This document shows, one piece after another, positions 34,175 to 43,153 of a stretch of DNA of 64,000 bases. Position 1 is the first letter of the stretch, and every line of letters starts with the position of its first letter. Source of the DNA: DATAUD01 sp035511075 (GTDB taxonomy: Bacteria; Verrucomicrobiota; Verrucomicrobiia; Limisphaerales; Palsa-1400). The DNA lies in contig DATKFW010000155.1 in assembly GCA_035511075.1 (NCBI GenBank), forward strand, positions 24,646-88,645, written 5' to 3'. A program made the translations under genes and the position numbers. A model generated the notes under the pieces. It had not been told where the DNA came from. It saw nothing but the letters and a program-made list of their open reading frames with translations, and made no database searches.

Positions 34175-35308
34175 ATGGCCAATTCAACAGAAACCCCGAT
34201 CAAAGGACTCGATGGCATCATTGCCGCGCAAACGCGCCTGAGCGATGTGCGCGGCGAAGCCGGCGAACTGGTTTATGCCGGATACGACATCAACGAACTA
34301 GCCGGCAAAGTCAGTTACGAGGAAGTCGTTCACCTGCTCCATTGGAACCATCTGCCCAACCAGAAGGAATTGGCGGAACTGAAGGCGGTTTTGGCGGCGG
34401 ACCGCGAAATGCCGCAGGGGATCGTCGATATTTTGCGCGTGGTGCCGCGCAACACGCCGCCGATGGACGTGATCCGAACGGCTGTCTCGGCGATGGGATG
34501 TTTCGATCCGCAACGGGACGATCATTCGTATGATGACGAGCGCCGGAAGGCGATGCAGTTGATCGCGCGAATCCCGGTCATCACGGCGTATTTTCATCGA
34601 ATCCGGCAAGGCAAGGAAGTGCTGGCGCCAAGGCCCGATTTGGGCGAGGCGGCCAATTTTCTATACTTGATGGATGGGGAGACGCCTTCGGCTGAAAAGG
34701 CGAACACGCTGGACCTCTGTTACGTGCTTCATGCCGACCATGGCATGAACGCCTCGACGTTCAGCGCGCGCGTGACCATCGCCACGCTGAGCGACATGTA
34801 TTCTGCCATCACGAGCGCCATCGGCACGCTTAAAGGACCGCTGCACGGGGGCGCCAACGAGGGTGTGATCAAAATGCTGATCGAGATCGGGTCGCTGGAC
34901 AAGGTCGATGCCTACATTGAGGAATGTCTTGCGCAGAAGAAGAAGATCATGGGCATCGGGCACCGGGTTTACAAAACGCTGGACCCGCGGGCGCCGCACC
35001 TCAAGCGAATGGCGCAAGTGCTCAGTTCAAAATTGGGTGAGCGCAAATGGATTCAAATGAGTGATCGCATCGCCGAGATCATGCTCAAGAAGAAAAACCT
35101 CCATGCCAATGTCGATTTTTATTCGGCCACGGTTTATTACTCGCTGGGAATTCCGACCGATCTATTCACGCCGATATTTGCCATATCGCGGACAGCCGGA
35201 TGGACGGCGCACATCCTGGAACAATTGGCCGACAACCGCCTCATACGCCCGCAAAGCCTCTATATTGGCCCGACAGGCTTGAAGGTCAAACCGATCGAAC
35301 AACGATAG
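34175..35308 (+). CDS. gltA: Citrate synthase
   Basis: A 377-residue enzyme condensing oxaloacetate and acetyl-CoA. It has HADHGMNASTFSARV, GPLHGGANEGVIKMLIEIG (first catalytic His), MGIGHRVYKTLDPRAPHLKR (second His with an Arg) and NVDFYSATVYYSLGIPTDLF (catalytic Asp), and ends FAISRTAGWTAHILEQ. The length and wording fit the shorter dimeric citrate/2-methylcitrate synthase group, so methylcitrate synthase cannot be fully excluded. The location next to sucC and sucD supports a TCA role. Confidence 0.93.
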   Translation: MANSTETPIKGLDGIIAAQTRLSDVRGEAGELVYAGYDINELAGKVSYEEVVHLLHWNHLPNQKELAELKAVLAADREMPQGIVDILRVVPRNTPPMDVIRTAVSAMGCFDPQRDDHSYDDERRKAMQLIARIPVITAYFHRIRQGKEVLAPRPDLGEAANFLYLMDGETPSAEKANTLDLCYVLHADHGMNASTFSARVTIATLSDMYSAITSAIGTLKGPLHGGANEGVIKMLIEIGSLDKVDAYIEECLAQKKKIMGIGHRVYKTLDPRAPHLKRMAQVLSSKLGERKWIQMSDRIAEIMLKKKNLHANVDFYSATVYYSLGIPTDLFTPIFAISRTAGWTAHILEQLADNRLIRPQSLYIGPTGLKVKPIEQR

Positions 35309-35409
35309 CGGGGGTTTCAACGTTGTGCTTCCAATCTCAATGCTCATCGACATTCCGACCCGGGGCCTCCTGAAACTGTCAATTCGAAACACTAAACTTT
35401 GAACAACTG

Positions 35410-36615
35410 GTGAATATTCACGAATTCCAGGCAAAAGAACTGCTCGCGAAGAACGGCGTCGCCGTGCCCGCGGGCGAAGTCTGCGAAAGCGCCGAGGCGG
35501 CAAGAAAGATCGCCGAAGGTCTTTTTGGCAAAGGGGAAACGGTGGTGGTCGTCAAATCGCAGATTCACGCCGGGGGCCGGGGCAAGGGAACTTTTAAGAG
35601 CGGCTTTCAAGGGGGAGTCAAACTTTGCAAGACCGCCGAGGATGTGTATGAAAAGGCGAAAGCCATGCTGGGCAACGTCCTAGTGACAAAGCAGACCGGC
35701 CCCGAGGGGCGGCTGGTGAGCAAACTGCTGATTTCCGGCGCGCCGGCGATCAAGAAGGAACTGTACTGCGCGGTGCTGCTGGACCGCGCAGTCTCGCAGC
35801 CAATCATCATGGTCAGCACCGAGGGAGGAATGGACATCGAACAAGTCGCGGCCGAGCATCCTGAGAAAATCATCAAGGAAACGATCGATCCCGGCATCGG
35901 GCTGATGCCGTATCAAGGCCGCAGGCTGGCGGTCGAGCTGGGGCTCAGGGGTGAATTGATCGCGGCCGGGTCCAAAATGTTTGGCGGTCTTTATAAGACC
36001 TGGTGGGACTGCGACGCGAGCATGGTGGAGATCAACCCGCTCTGCATCATCACGGGCAAAGGCGGCAAGGAGAGTTTGCTGGCCATCGACGCCAAAATGA
36101 GCGTGGACGACAACGCGCTCTACCGGCACCCGGAAATCCAGGCGATGCGGGACCTGGCCGAGGAAGCGCCGCTGGAAACGGAAGCCAGCAAGTTCAATCT
36201 CAATTATATCAAGCTCGACGGGAGCATCGCGTGCCTGGTCAACGGGGCGGGGCTGGCGATGGCAACGATGGACATCATCCAGCATTACGGCGGGCACCCG
36301 GCGAATTTTTTGGACGTGGGCGGCGGGGCGAACCGGGAACAGGTAACGGCGGCGTTCAAGATCATCCTGAGCGATCCGAACGTCAAAGGGATCCTGGTCA
36401 ATATTTTTGGCGGCATCATGGATTGCAACGTCATCGCGATGGGGATCGTCGCGGCGGTCAAAGAAACGCATTTGAACATACCGCTGGTCGTGCGCCTGGA
36501 AGGCAACAACGTCACCGCCGGCAAGAAAACGCTGGCGGAATCCGGTGTGGCCATCATCACCGGCGATTCGATGGCGGACGCGGCGCAGAGGGCTGTAAGG
36601 GCGGTGGCGGGATGA
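35410..36615 (+). CDS. sucC: Succinyl-CoA synthetase, beta subunit
   Basis: A 401-residue ATP-grasp subunit. It starts at GTG 35410 (MNIHEFQAKELLAKNGVAVP), continues VVVKSQIHAGGRGKGTFKSG and has VEINPLCII with metal-binding residues, then the CoA-ligase domain LDVGGGANREQVTAAFKIIL, GILVNIFGGIMDCNVIAMG and VVRLEGNNVTAGKKTLAESG. It couples succinyl-CoA cleavage to ADP or GDP phosphorylation in the TCA cycle. The alpha-subunit gene sucD is not adjacent but 800 bases further on, with two unrelated small genes between. Confidence 0.96.
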   Translation: MNIHEFQAKELLAKNGVAVPAGEVCESAEAARKIAEGLFGKGETVVVVKSQIHAGGRGKGTFKSGFQGGVKLCKTAEDVYEKAKAMLGNVLVTKQTGPEGRLVSKLLISGAPAIKKELYCAVLLDRAVSQPIIMVSTEGGMDIEQVAAEHPEKIIKETIDPGIGLMPYQGRRLAVELGLRGELIAAGSKMFGGLYKTWWDCDASMVEINPLCIITGKGGKESLLAIDAKMSVDDNALYRHPEIQAMRDLAEEAPLETEASKFNLNYIKLDGSIACLVNGAGLAMATMDIIQHYGGHPANFLDVGGGANREQVTAAFKIILSDPNVKGILVNIFGGIMDCNVIAMGIVAAVKETHLNIPLVVRLEGNNVTAGKKTLAESGVAIITGDSMADAAQRAVRAVAG

Positions 36616-36690
36616 AAAATTGTTGTCAAGGCGCGAAGGGCGCACGAAGTGATGTGTTGATAATGGAGACGCGGCGCTTAAATTGAACTT

Positions 36691-36909
36691 GTGATAGACG
36701 AAGCGACATTGGCGCAGATGAACGGGCTTTACGTTTGCCCGGCGGATGCCGGTCCCGGCTGGCGCGAGGCAATGGAAGCCGGCATTGACATGTCGTTGAT
36801 CGAAAGCGCGCTGGAACAAACGCCGGATGAACGACTGAACGAACATCAACAAGTTCTGGATTTCGCCCTGGAATTCCAGCGAACGCCGACTTTCGATGCC
36901 TCAAGATGA
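36691..36909 (+). CDS. Small hypothetical partner of the nucleotidyltransferase
   Basis: A 72-residue acidic protein (MIDEATLAQMNGLYVCPADA, DMSLIESALEQTPDERLNEH, QQVLDFALEFQRTPTFDASR) starting at a GTG. The C-terminal half resembles the S..E.LR..P.ERL..H...L..A..F pattern often found just upstream of nucleotidyltransferase genes. It overlaps the next gene by 14 bases, so the two probably act together. It may be an antitoxin-like or target-recognition partner. It lies between sucC and sucD, 75 bases after sucC. Confidence 0.6.
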   Translation: MIDEATLAQMNGLYVCPADAGPGWREAMEAGIDMSLIESALEQTPDERLNEHQQVLDFALEFQRTPTFDASR

Positions 36910-37432
36910 CAAGGCGCTTCTTGCGCGGCTATGCCAAAGCCAAGTGGATTTCGTAATCGTGGGGGGCGTTGGATGCGTCCTTCATGGCGCTCCATTGTTG
37001 ACCTATGACCTTGACGTGTGCATTCGTTTGGCGGCGGAGAACCTTTACCGCATTGAAGCGGCTGTAAAGGATTTGCATGCCCGGCACCGTCTGGCCGCCA
37101 ACAAACTTCCGCTTGAACTAACTGACGAACTTTGCGCGCGCTTGAAGAATCTTCATCTTCAAACTGATTTGGGGAGACTGGACTGTCTCGGTGAAATCGA
37201 GGGGGTAGGAGACTATGGGAACGTTTTGAAACGTTCCGCGGTCATTCCGCTGGCCTTTGGAAAATGCCGGGTGCTTACGCTGGAGGCGCTGATAGAAGCG
37301 GAGCTGGCGGCCGGGAGAGACAAGGATGTGGGAGCCGTACGCTTCCTGCGCGCAATCAAAGACAGGCCCAAGAGCGCAGGGAGGGGCCGTCGCGAAAAAT
37401 CTTTAACAAATTTCTATGTCAATACTCGTTAA
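36896..37432 (+). CDS. Nucleotidyltransferase-fold protein
   Basis: A 178-residue protein with the polymerase-beta-like start QVDFVIVGGVGCVLHGAPLL then TYDLDVCIRLAA, giving the G-G..(x)..D-x-D motif of minimal nucleotidyltransferases. The C-terminal KCRVLTLEALIEAELAAGRD and KDVGAVRFLRAIKDR fit the family's usual tail, as in AbiEii/MNT-like proteins. Such enzymes can add nucleotides to tRNA 3' ends or proteins, but no target is known here. It overlaps its small upstream partner by 14 bases and the sucD start by 17. The operon position within sucCD is unusual. Confidence 0.75.
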   Translation: MPQDDKALLARLCQSQVDFVIVGGVGCVLHGAPLLTYDLDVCIRLAAENLYRIEAAVKDLHARHRLAANKLPLELTDELCARLKNLHLQTDLGRLDCLGEIEGVGDYGNVLKRSAVIPLAFGKCRVLTLEALIEAELAAGRDKDVGAVRFLRAIKDRPKSAGRGRREKSLTNFYVNTR

Positions 37433-38315
37433 TTCTCAAACAAAAGTCCTGGTTCAAGGCATGACGGGAAGCTTTGGGGCCAGGCATACGCAGCTTTCCA
37501 TCGAATACGGCACGCGGATCGTCGCGGGCGTCACGCCCGGCAAAGGGGGCCAGGTATTCGAGCACGGCGCGACAAAGGTCCCTATATTTGACACAGTCGG
37601 CAACGCGATCCGGGAGACCGGCGCGACTGTTTCCGCCATTTTCGTCCCCCCGCCCTTCGCCGCCGACGCCATTCTGGAGGCGGCGGACGCCGGGGTGGAA
37701 TTGATCGTGTGCATTACGGAGGGAATTCCTGTCAATGACATGATCAAGGTCAAGAATGCGATGCGGAACGGGAAAGCCCGGTTGATCGGGCCCAATTGCC
37801 CCGGAGTGGTCACGCCCGGGGAGGGCAAGGATTCCTTTGGCGGGTGCCGGATCGGCATCGCGCCCGGCTACATTCACAAGAAGGGGCACATCGGAGTGGT
37901 TTCCCGGAGCGGCACGCTGACGTATGAAGCGGTCTGGCAACTGACGTGCCGGGGCGCGGGGCAATCGACATCGGTGGGCATCGGCGGCGATCCGGTCAAC
38001 GGCACGTCGCATCTGGACGTCGTCAAGATGTTCAATGACGATCCCGAGACGCATGGAATCATCATGATTGGGGAGATTGGCGGGTCTGCCGAGGAAGAGG
38101 CGGCCGAATGGATCCGGAAAAACTGCAAGAAGCCGGTGGCGGGATTCATCGCGGGAGCAACGGCCCCGCCGGGACGGCGGATGGGCCATGCCGGGGCGAT
38201 TGTCAGCGGCGGCAAGGGGACGGCGGCAGCAAAGATCGCGGCGTTCAAGGAAGCCGGGATCGGCATCGCCTCGACGCCGTCCGAAATGGCCGAGACATTG
38301 CTGAAGATGATGTGA
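37416..38315 (+). CDS. sucD: Succinyl-CoA synthetase, alpha subunit
   Basis: A 299-residue subunit holding the CoA site and the phosphohistidine. It has VLVQGMTGSFGARHTQLSIE, IGPNCPGVVTPGEGKDSFGG, VVSRSGTLTYEAVWQLTCRG, VGIGGDPVNGTSHLDVVKMF, MIGEIGGSAEEEAAEWIRKN and MGHAGAIVSGGKGTAAAKI with the catalytic His. The ATG at 37416 lies inside the end of the nucleotidyltransferase gene (17-base overlap) and has only a weak ribosome-binding site, so its translation may depend on the upstream gene. It is convergent with the TPR gene, whose stop is adjacent. Confidence 0.96.
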   Translation: MSILVNSQTKVLVQGMTGSFGARHTQLSIEYGTRIVAGVTPGKGGQVFEHGATKVPIFDTVGNAIRETGATVSAIFVPPPFAADAILEAADAGVELIVCITEGIPVNDMIKVKNAMRNGKARLIGPNCPGVVTPGEGKDSFGGCRIGIAPGYIHKKGHIGVVSRSGTLTYEAVWQLTCRGAGQSTSVGIGGDPVNGTSHLDVVKMFNDDPETHGIIMIGEIGGSAEEEAAEWIRKNCKKPVAGFIAGATAPPGRRMGHAGAIVSGGKGTAAAKIAAFKEAGIGIASTPSEMAETLLKMM

Positions 38316-40940
38316 TTAGTTCCGCGCGGCTTCGGCGCGGCTCTTGTCGGCGTCTCTTCGCTTTTCCAGAACCGGGGCCAGCGAAGGAACGGCTTCGAGG
38401 ACGCGCCTGTAGGCATTGACCGCCTGGTCCCACTGCTGCTGGCTCTCACAAATGCGGGCGGCATATTCCCCGGCGGTTTCGACCCAATAAGGATCGAAGT
38501 GATTCGGGTCATACTCGTACAAAACGCGGAGGTAATAGTCCAACGCGAGCTGGGGCAAATGCTCCTTCTCGGCAACCACACCCAGACCGACCTCGGCCTG
38601 ACTGCGGGCCGCGACGCTCACATCGGCGGCGGGAAAACTCAAAATCGTGGAGTACATCTGGATGGCTTTTGCGTAAACATTGGTGTCGGATTTCGGGTCG
38701 GCATAGTACGCGTAATAATCGCCCAATCGCCCGAATGCCTCCACGGCGATGGCATTGCTAGGGGCGCCGTTGGTCAGATTGCTGACGGCGGCGATGGCCT
38801 CGTTTAAAAAGGTTCCGTTGGCGGGGTTGGCGAGGAATTGTTGGAAAGCCGCGTCAGCAAACGCGAAAAAGGCCTGCGCGGCCAATGCGGGCGGGGTGTT
38901 GGTGTCGTTGACCAAGGCCAGGAAGTACTTGCGAGCGTCGAGAATTTCCTGGTTTGCCAGGGCCGTCCGACCGGCCCAAAAGCGCGCGCGATAAGCCAGG
39001 TCGCCGGCTTGGGGGAAGTTCTGGGAAAGCTCCTGGTAAGCGATTTCGGCCAAGGGATAGTCCTGCTGATTGTAGTAATAGTCGGCGACCCAGTTTTGCG
39101 CCCAGGGCGCGAGAGAATTGCTCGGGAAACGGGAGACAAAATTGGTGAATTCCATCAGGGCATTGGTGCCGCGTCCGGCTCTCGCGTTGGCCAGCGCGCG
39201 GTAAAATTCGACTTCCGGCAGCAGCGGGTTCCCGGAATGGTTGGTGACCCAGGCGTCGTAATGGGGGATCGACGCATTCCAATCGCCTTCGTGGTCGTAG
39301 GTGCGGGCAATGTCGTATTCCACCTGGGGGGCAAGAGGGGAATTGGGCGAGCGTTTGAGCAGGTCCATGAAGACCTGGCGCCGGTTCAACTTCTCCCCCA
39401 GCAAAAGCAACCCGCGGTCACCGAGGTAACTGCCCGGAAACCAGCGCAGGATTTTGTCCGCGGCGGCGCGCGCGCCTTCGTCGTCACCCAGGTTGACGTC
39501 CGCCTCGACGATTTGATAAAGGGCCTGGTCAAAGAGTCCGTTGGTCACGCTTGCCATGTTGCCGTAGTGCTGCAAGAGCTGATTGTAATTGCTCAAAGCC
39601 CCGGCGTAATTATGCTCAACAAACTCGGCGTCGCCCAATTTGAAGCGGGCCACGGCCTGATCGTCGGAGTAGGGCAAATCGTTGGCGGCCGTGGCGAAGT
39701 CGGACTTGGCCCGGGCAATGTCTCCGTGAGCCCAGTAGCACCAGCCGCGGTCCAGGTGCGCTTTGGGAAGCCATTGGCTGTTGGTAAAATCACGGATGAC
39801 AATGTTGAAATTGGTCAGGGCGTCTTCCAGCGGATTTGCCAGCGACGACTCGGCGTTTGTGCCAGGGGCGGTCTGAGGCGGAGCGGCGAAAGCCTCCAGA
39901 TATAATTCACCGAGGGTCACGCGCGCCAAGTCAAGTCCCGGGGCCTGCGGAAGTCGCGCGATCAAGTTCGTCAACGAATCAATGGCCTCAGGGAGAGGAC
40001 TGACCGCGACGGTCAACTCCACGGTTTTGGCCAAGGCCCGCCGCTGTTCCTGGACCGGCAAACCGTCGACCAAATTGGCCTCGTAGGCTTGGAGGGCGTC
40101 GTTCGTGCGGCCAAGGTCTTCGAAGATTCGGCCCTGCAGAAAAACGCTCGCGGCTTGATGGGCCGGCCCCGAGGCGAGGGCCAACAGATTGGTCATGCCA
40201 TTGAGGGCTTGGTCCCCTCGCCCGGCAGCCAGGCTGATCTGGCAAAGCAAGTATTGCCGGCGCCAGGCGAGGTCAAAGTCCGGCGCGGCGAATTCCAGGT
40301 CGCGGACCGTTTTTTCCGCCTCGGCATAGCGGTGGGTTTCGAGAAAAGCTTCGCCCAAAAGGAGGGCACCAAGCGGGGCGAAAGGGTTCCGTGGCTCGAA
40401 CGCGGCCTCGATGCGGAAAATCCGGTTGGTTGCCTGGAGGAGTGTGATGACCTGGGACCAGTTTGTCATTTCCGAATAGGTCAACGCCTCGTCGTACGCG
40501 GCTTCGAGGCGCCGCGGAAAGCCGGTCATTCTGGCGACATTTGCAAATCCGGTGGCGGCTTTGGTGTAGTCCCTTTCGCTCAGGCGTGCCTTGGCGATCC
40601 AGAAGACATATTCCTGGCCCAAATCGCCGGCGTCGGAAAACGAATTTTGCAGGAGCGCCACGGCGCTTGCGCCATTGGATTGCTCCAATTGCGAGCGTGC
40701 CAGAAAGAGAATCGCATACGCCCGATGGGAAGAATTGGTAAAGGTCGCCAGGAAATTGCTGAAATTATTTTCAGCCAGCGGGTATTGCATGTCGGTGAAC
40801 AACTTGTACGCGGAGCGCAGCGCATTGGTTTCCTCGGCCGACGCCGCCGAATCGGTGGCCGCGGAGGCGGACGGCGCCCCAAGCGCCGCCATCAAGACAG
40901 CGGCGCCTAGCCAATAGCCGATTAGATTGCGCGTTCGCAC
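38316..40940 (-). CDS. Large secreted tetratricopeptide-repeat protein
   Basis: A protein of about 874 residues starting at GTG 40940 with a signal peptide (NLIGYWLGAAVLMAALGAPSASA). The rest is helical and contains many degenerate TPR units, for example NNFSNFLATFTNSSHRAYAI, DYPLAEIAYQELSQNFPQAG and QWDQAVNAYRRVLEAVPSLA, as in BamD/YbgF-type outer-membrane-associated scaffolds. It probably works in the periplasm as a protein-interaction platform. The frame extends upstream to 41027, but that part is not signal-like and overlaps the divergent M13 peptidase promoter region. The GGAG before GTG 40940 is only 2 bases away, so the start remains uncertain. Confidence 0.75.
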   Translation of the reverse strand: MRTRNLIGYWLGAAVLMAALGAPSASAATDSAASAEETNALRSAYKLFTDMQYPLAENNFSNFLATFTNSSHRAYAILFLARSQLEQSNGASAVALLQNSFSDAGDLGQEYVFWIAKARLSERDYTKAATGFANVARMTGFPRRLEAAYDEALTYSEMTNWSQVITLLQATNRIFRIEAAFEPRNPFAPLGALLLGEAFLETHRYAEAEKTVRDLEFAAPDFDLAWRRQYLLCQISLAAGRGDQALNGMTNLLALASGPAHQAASVFLQGRIFEDLGRTNDALQAYEANLVDGLPVQEQRRALAKTVELTVAVSPLPEAIDSLTNLIARLPQAPGLDLARVTLGELYLEAFAAPPQTAPGTNAESSLANPLEDALTNFNIVIRDFTNSQWLPKAHLDRGWCYWAHGDIARAKSDFATAANDLPYSDDQAVARFKLGDAEFVEHNYAGALSNYNQLLQHYGNMASVTNGLFDQALYQIVEADVNLGDDEGARAAADKILRWFPGSYLGDRGLLLLGEKLNRRQVFMDLLKRSPNSPLAPQVEYDIARTYDHEGDWNASIPHYDAWVTNHSGNPLLPEVEFYRALANARAGRGTNALMEFTNFVSRFPSNSLAPWAQNWVADYYYNQQDYPLAEIAYQELSQNFPQAGDLAYRARFWAGRTALANQEILDARKYFLALVNDTNTPPALAAQAFFAFADAAFQQFLANPANGTFLNEAIAAVSNLTNGAPSNAIAVEAFGRLGDYYAYYADPKSDTNVYAKAIQMYSTILSFPAADVSVAARSQAEVGLGVVAEKEHLPQLALDYYLRVLYEYDPNHFDPYWVETAGEYAARICESQQQWDQAVNAYRRVLEAVPSLAPVLEKRRDADKSRAEAARN

Positions 40941-41124
40941 AACTCCATTATCCGGCAATTTTGGGAACGATGCGATGCAAAAATGCCGCACGTTCTCCCG
41001 AGTGGACATCGGACCTGCAAAGGGCATTGAATATCCAGGACGGCGACCTTATTCTGCGACCGTGCAAAAAGTCGCCGCTTTCAAGCCGCCGGTTCGCCTC
41101 CTGATTGGGGCCGGTAGCTTTAGT

Positions 41125-43149
41125 ATGAAAACCTTTATTCTTGCCGTCAGTTTGTTTGTCGCAATGGGTGGGCTGGTTTGGGGGGAGACGCCGGTGCCGC
41201 GCTTTTCAACCAATTACATGGACCGATCGGTTGATCCGTCGGTGGATTTCTACCGATTTGCCTGCGGGACGTGGCTCAAGGAGAATCCGGTGCCGGGGGA
41301 CAAGGCGCGCTGGGCGGGGTTCGATCAATTGGCCCAGCGCAATTGGGAATTGCTGCATGGCTTGCTAGAAGAGGCGGCGGCCGATGAATCCGCGCCCGCC
41401 CATTCGCCAAGACGCGAAGTGGGGGATTTCTTTGCGTCCGCGATGAATACCAATCGCATCGAAGAACTGGGGTTCGAGCCGTTGCGGGAGGATTTCGCGC
41501 GCATTGAGGCGCTTTCATCGTCCGCGGAAATGATGCGGCTGGTGGCCGCACTCCAATTGGACGGCACCGGGGTGATGTTCCGGAGCTCGGTTTCGACGGA
41601 TGACAAGAACAGCGCGGTTTACGCGTTCGAGCTTGGCCAAGGCGGGCTGGGCCTGCCCGATCGGGATTATTATCTGGCGCCGAGTTTCGCAAAGCAGCGC
41701 GCGGCGTATGTGGATCATATCTCGAAAATGCTCGCCATGAGCGGCACGGCGCCGGACGCGGCCAATGCCGGCGCGGAAAAAATCCTGGATTTGGAAACGG
41801 CGCTGGCCAAAGCCAGCAAGGCGCGCGCGGACTTGCGTGATCCGGTCGCCAATTATCACAAAATTGCGACTTCCGACGTGGAGGGGAAGTATCCAGACCT
41901 GGCGCTGGAAGGTTTTTTTGAAGCTTCGGGAATTTCCGCGCCGCCAGACGTCGTGGTTCGCCAGCCTGAATTTTTTGCGGCGCTGGACGAGCTTGTAAAG
42001 GGGCGTCCGCTGGAGGATTGGAAGATTTATTTGCGCTGGCACGTGTTGAGGGCGGCGGCGCCGCGGCTCGGGACGGCGGCGGAAGAGGAAGCGTTCCACT
42101 TTTACGGCGGGGTCTTGAGCGGCCAGCCGGCGCAGGAGCCGCGCTGGCAACGCGCGGCCCGGACGATTGACGGTCAAATCGGCGAGGCGCTCGGCCAGCT
42201 TTACGTGGAGAAATATTTTACGGCCCAGGCGCGCGCGGAGATGAATGATTTGATCGAGAACCTCAAAGGCGTCTTTCGGGGTCGATTGGAAAAGGTAGAT
42301 TGGATGTCGGAGGCGACGCGCGCCAAGGCGCTTGCGAAGTTCGAACGCTTCACGCAGAAAATCGGGTGCCCCGCCAAATTCCGAGATTACTCGAGCGTGG
42401 AAATCCGCCGGGATGATTATCTTGGCAATGTGCGCCGGGCGTCGGCATTTGAAAACAAGCGGGAGTTGGCAAGAATTGGCAAACCGGTCGATAAATCGGA
42501 ATGGAGCATGACGCCGCAGACGGTCAACGCGTATTTCGATCCGTCGGAAAACGAAATCGTCTTTCCGGCGGGTATTTTGCAGCCGCCATTCTTTGACGCG
42601 ACGATGGATGACGCGGTCAATTATGGGGCGATCGGGGTGGTGATTGGCCACGAAATGACGCACGGCTACGACGACGAGGGGCGGAAATATGACGGCGACG
42701 GAAATCTCAACGATTGGTGGACACCGGAGGACGCGGCGGCATTTGAGGGGCGGGCGCAAAAATTGGTGGACCAATATGACAGTTACGAGGCGCTTCCCGG
42801 GCTGCACGTCAACGGAAAGTTGACCCTGGGCGAAAACATTGCGGATTTGGGCGGCGTCAGCATCGCTTACGAGGCGCTGGAACGGGACCTTGCCAAATAC
42901 CCGGAAAAGAGGAAGGAGATCGACGGTTTTACGCCAGAGCAGCGGTTCTTCATTTCGTTCGCGCAGATTTGGCGCGTCAATTGTCGCGACGCGGAGACAC
43001 GCCGCAGGATAACGATCGATAGCCATTCCCCCGGGCAATTCCGCGGAGTGGGCCCCGAGGCGAACCGGCAGGAATTTTACGACGCCTTCGGCATCAAGGA
43101 GGGAGCGCCGATGTGGCGGCCGCCAGCCGTGCGCGCCATTATCTGGTAG
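41125..43149 (+). CDS. Secreted M13-family metallopeptidase (PepO/neprilysin-like)
   Basis: A 674-residue zinc peptidase. From ATG 41125 it has a clean signal peptide (MKTFILAVSLFVAMGGLVWG). The mature part starts with the family hallmark DPSVDFYRFACGTWLKENPV. The zinc site is HEMTHGYDDEG near residues 508-518, with the third ligand in GENIADLGGVSIAYEA near 568. The Asn-Ala-Tyr-Phe segment VNAYFDPSENEIVFPAGILQ (substrate-binding NAYY-like) and the C-terminal CRDAETRRRITIDSHSPG are also conserved. The frame extends 66 codons upstream without signal-like features. It cleaves oligopeptides, perhaps supplying peptides for uptake. Confidence 0.93.
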   Translation: MKTFILAVSLFVAMGGLVWGETPVPRFSTNYMDRSVDPSVDFYRFACGTWLKENPVPGDKARWAGFDQLAQRNWELLHGLLEEAAADESAPAHSPRREVGDFFASAMNTNRIEELGFEPLREDFARIEALSSSAEMMRLVAALQLDGTGVMFRSSVSTDDKNSAVYAFELGQGGLGLPDRDYYLAPSFAKQRAAYVDHISKMLAMSGTAPDAANAGAEKILDLETALAKASKARADLRDPVANYHKIATSDVEGKYPDLALEGFFEASGISAPPDVVVRQPEFFAALDELVKGRPLEDWKIYLRWHVLRAAAPRLGTAAEEEAFHFYGGVLSGQPAQEPRWQRAARTIDGQIGEALGQLYVEKYFTAQARAEMNDLIENLKGVFRGRLEKVDWMSEATRAKALAKFERFTQKIGCPAKFRDYSSVEIRRDDYLGNVRRASAFENKRELARIGKPVDKSEWSMTPQTVNAYFDPSENEIVFPAGILQPPFFDATMDDAVNYGAIGVVIGHEMTHGYDDEGRKYDGDGNLNDWWTPEDAAAFEGRAQKLVDQYDSYEALPGLHVNGKLTLGENIADLGGVSIAYEALERDLAKYPEKRKEIDGFTPEQRFFISFAQIWRVNCRDAETRRRITIDSHSPGQFRGVGPEANRQEFYDAFGIKEGAPMWRPPAVRAIIW

Positions 43150-43153
43150 AAGT

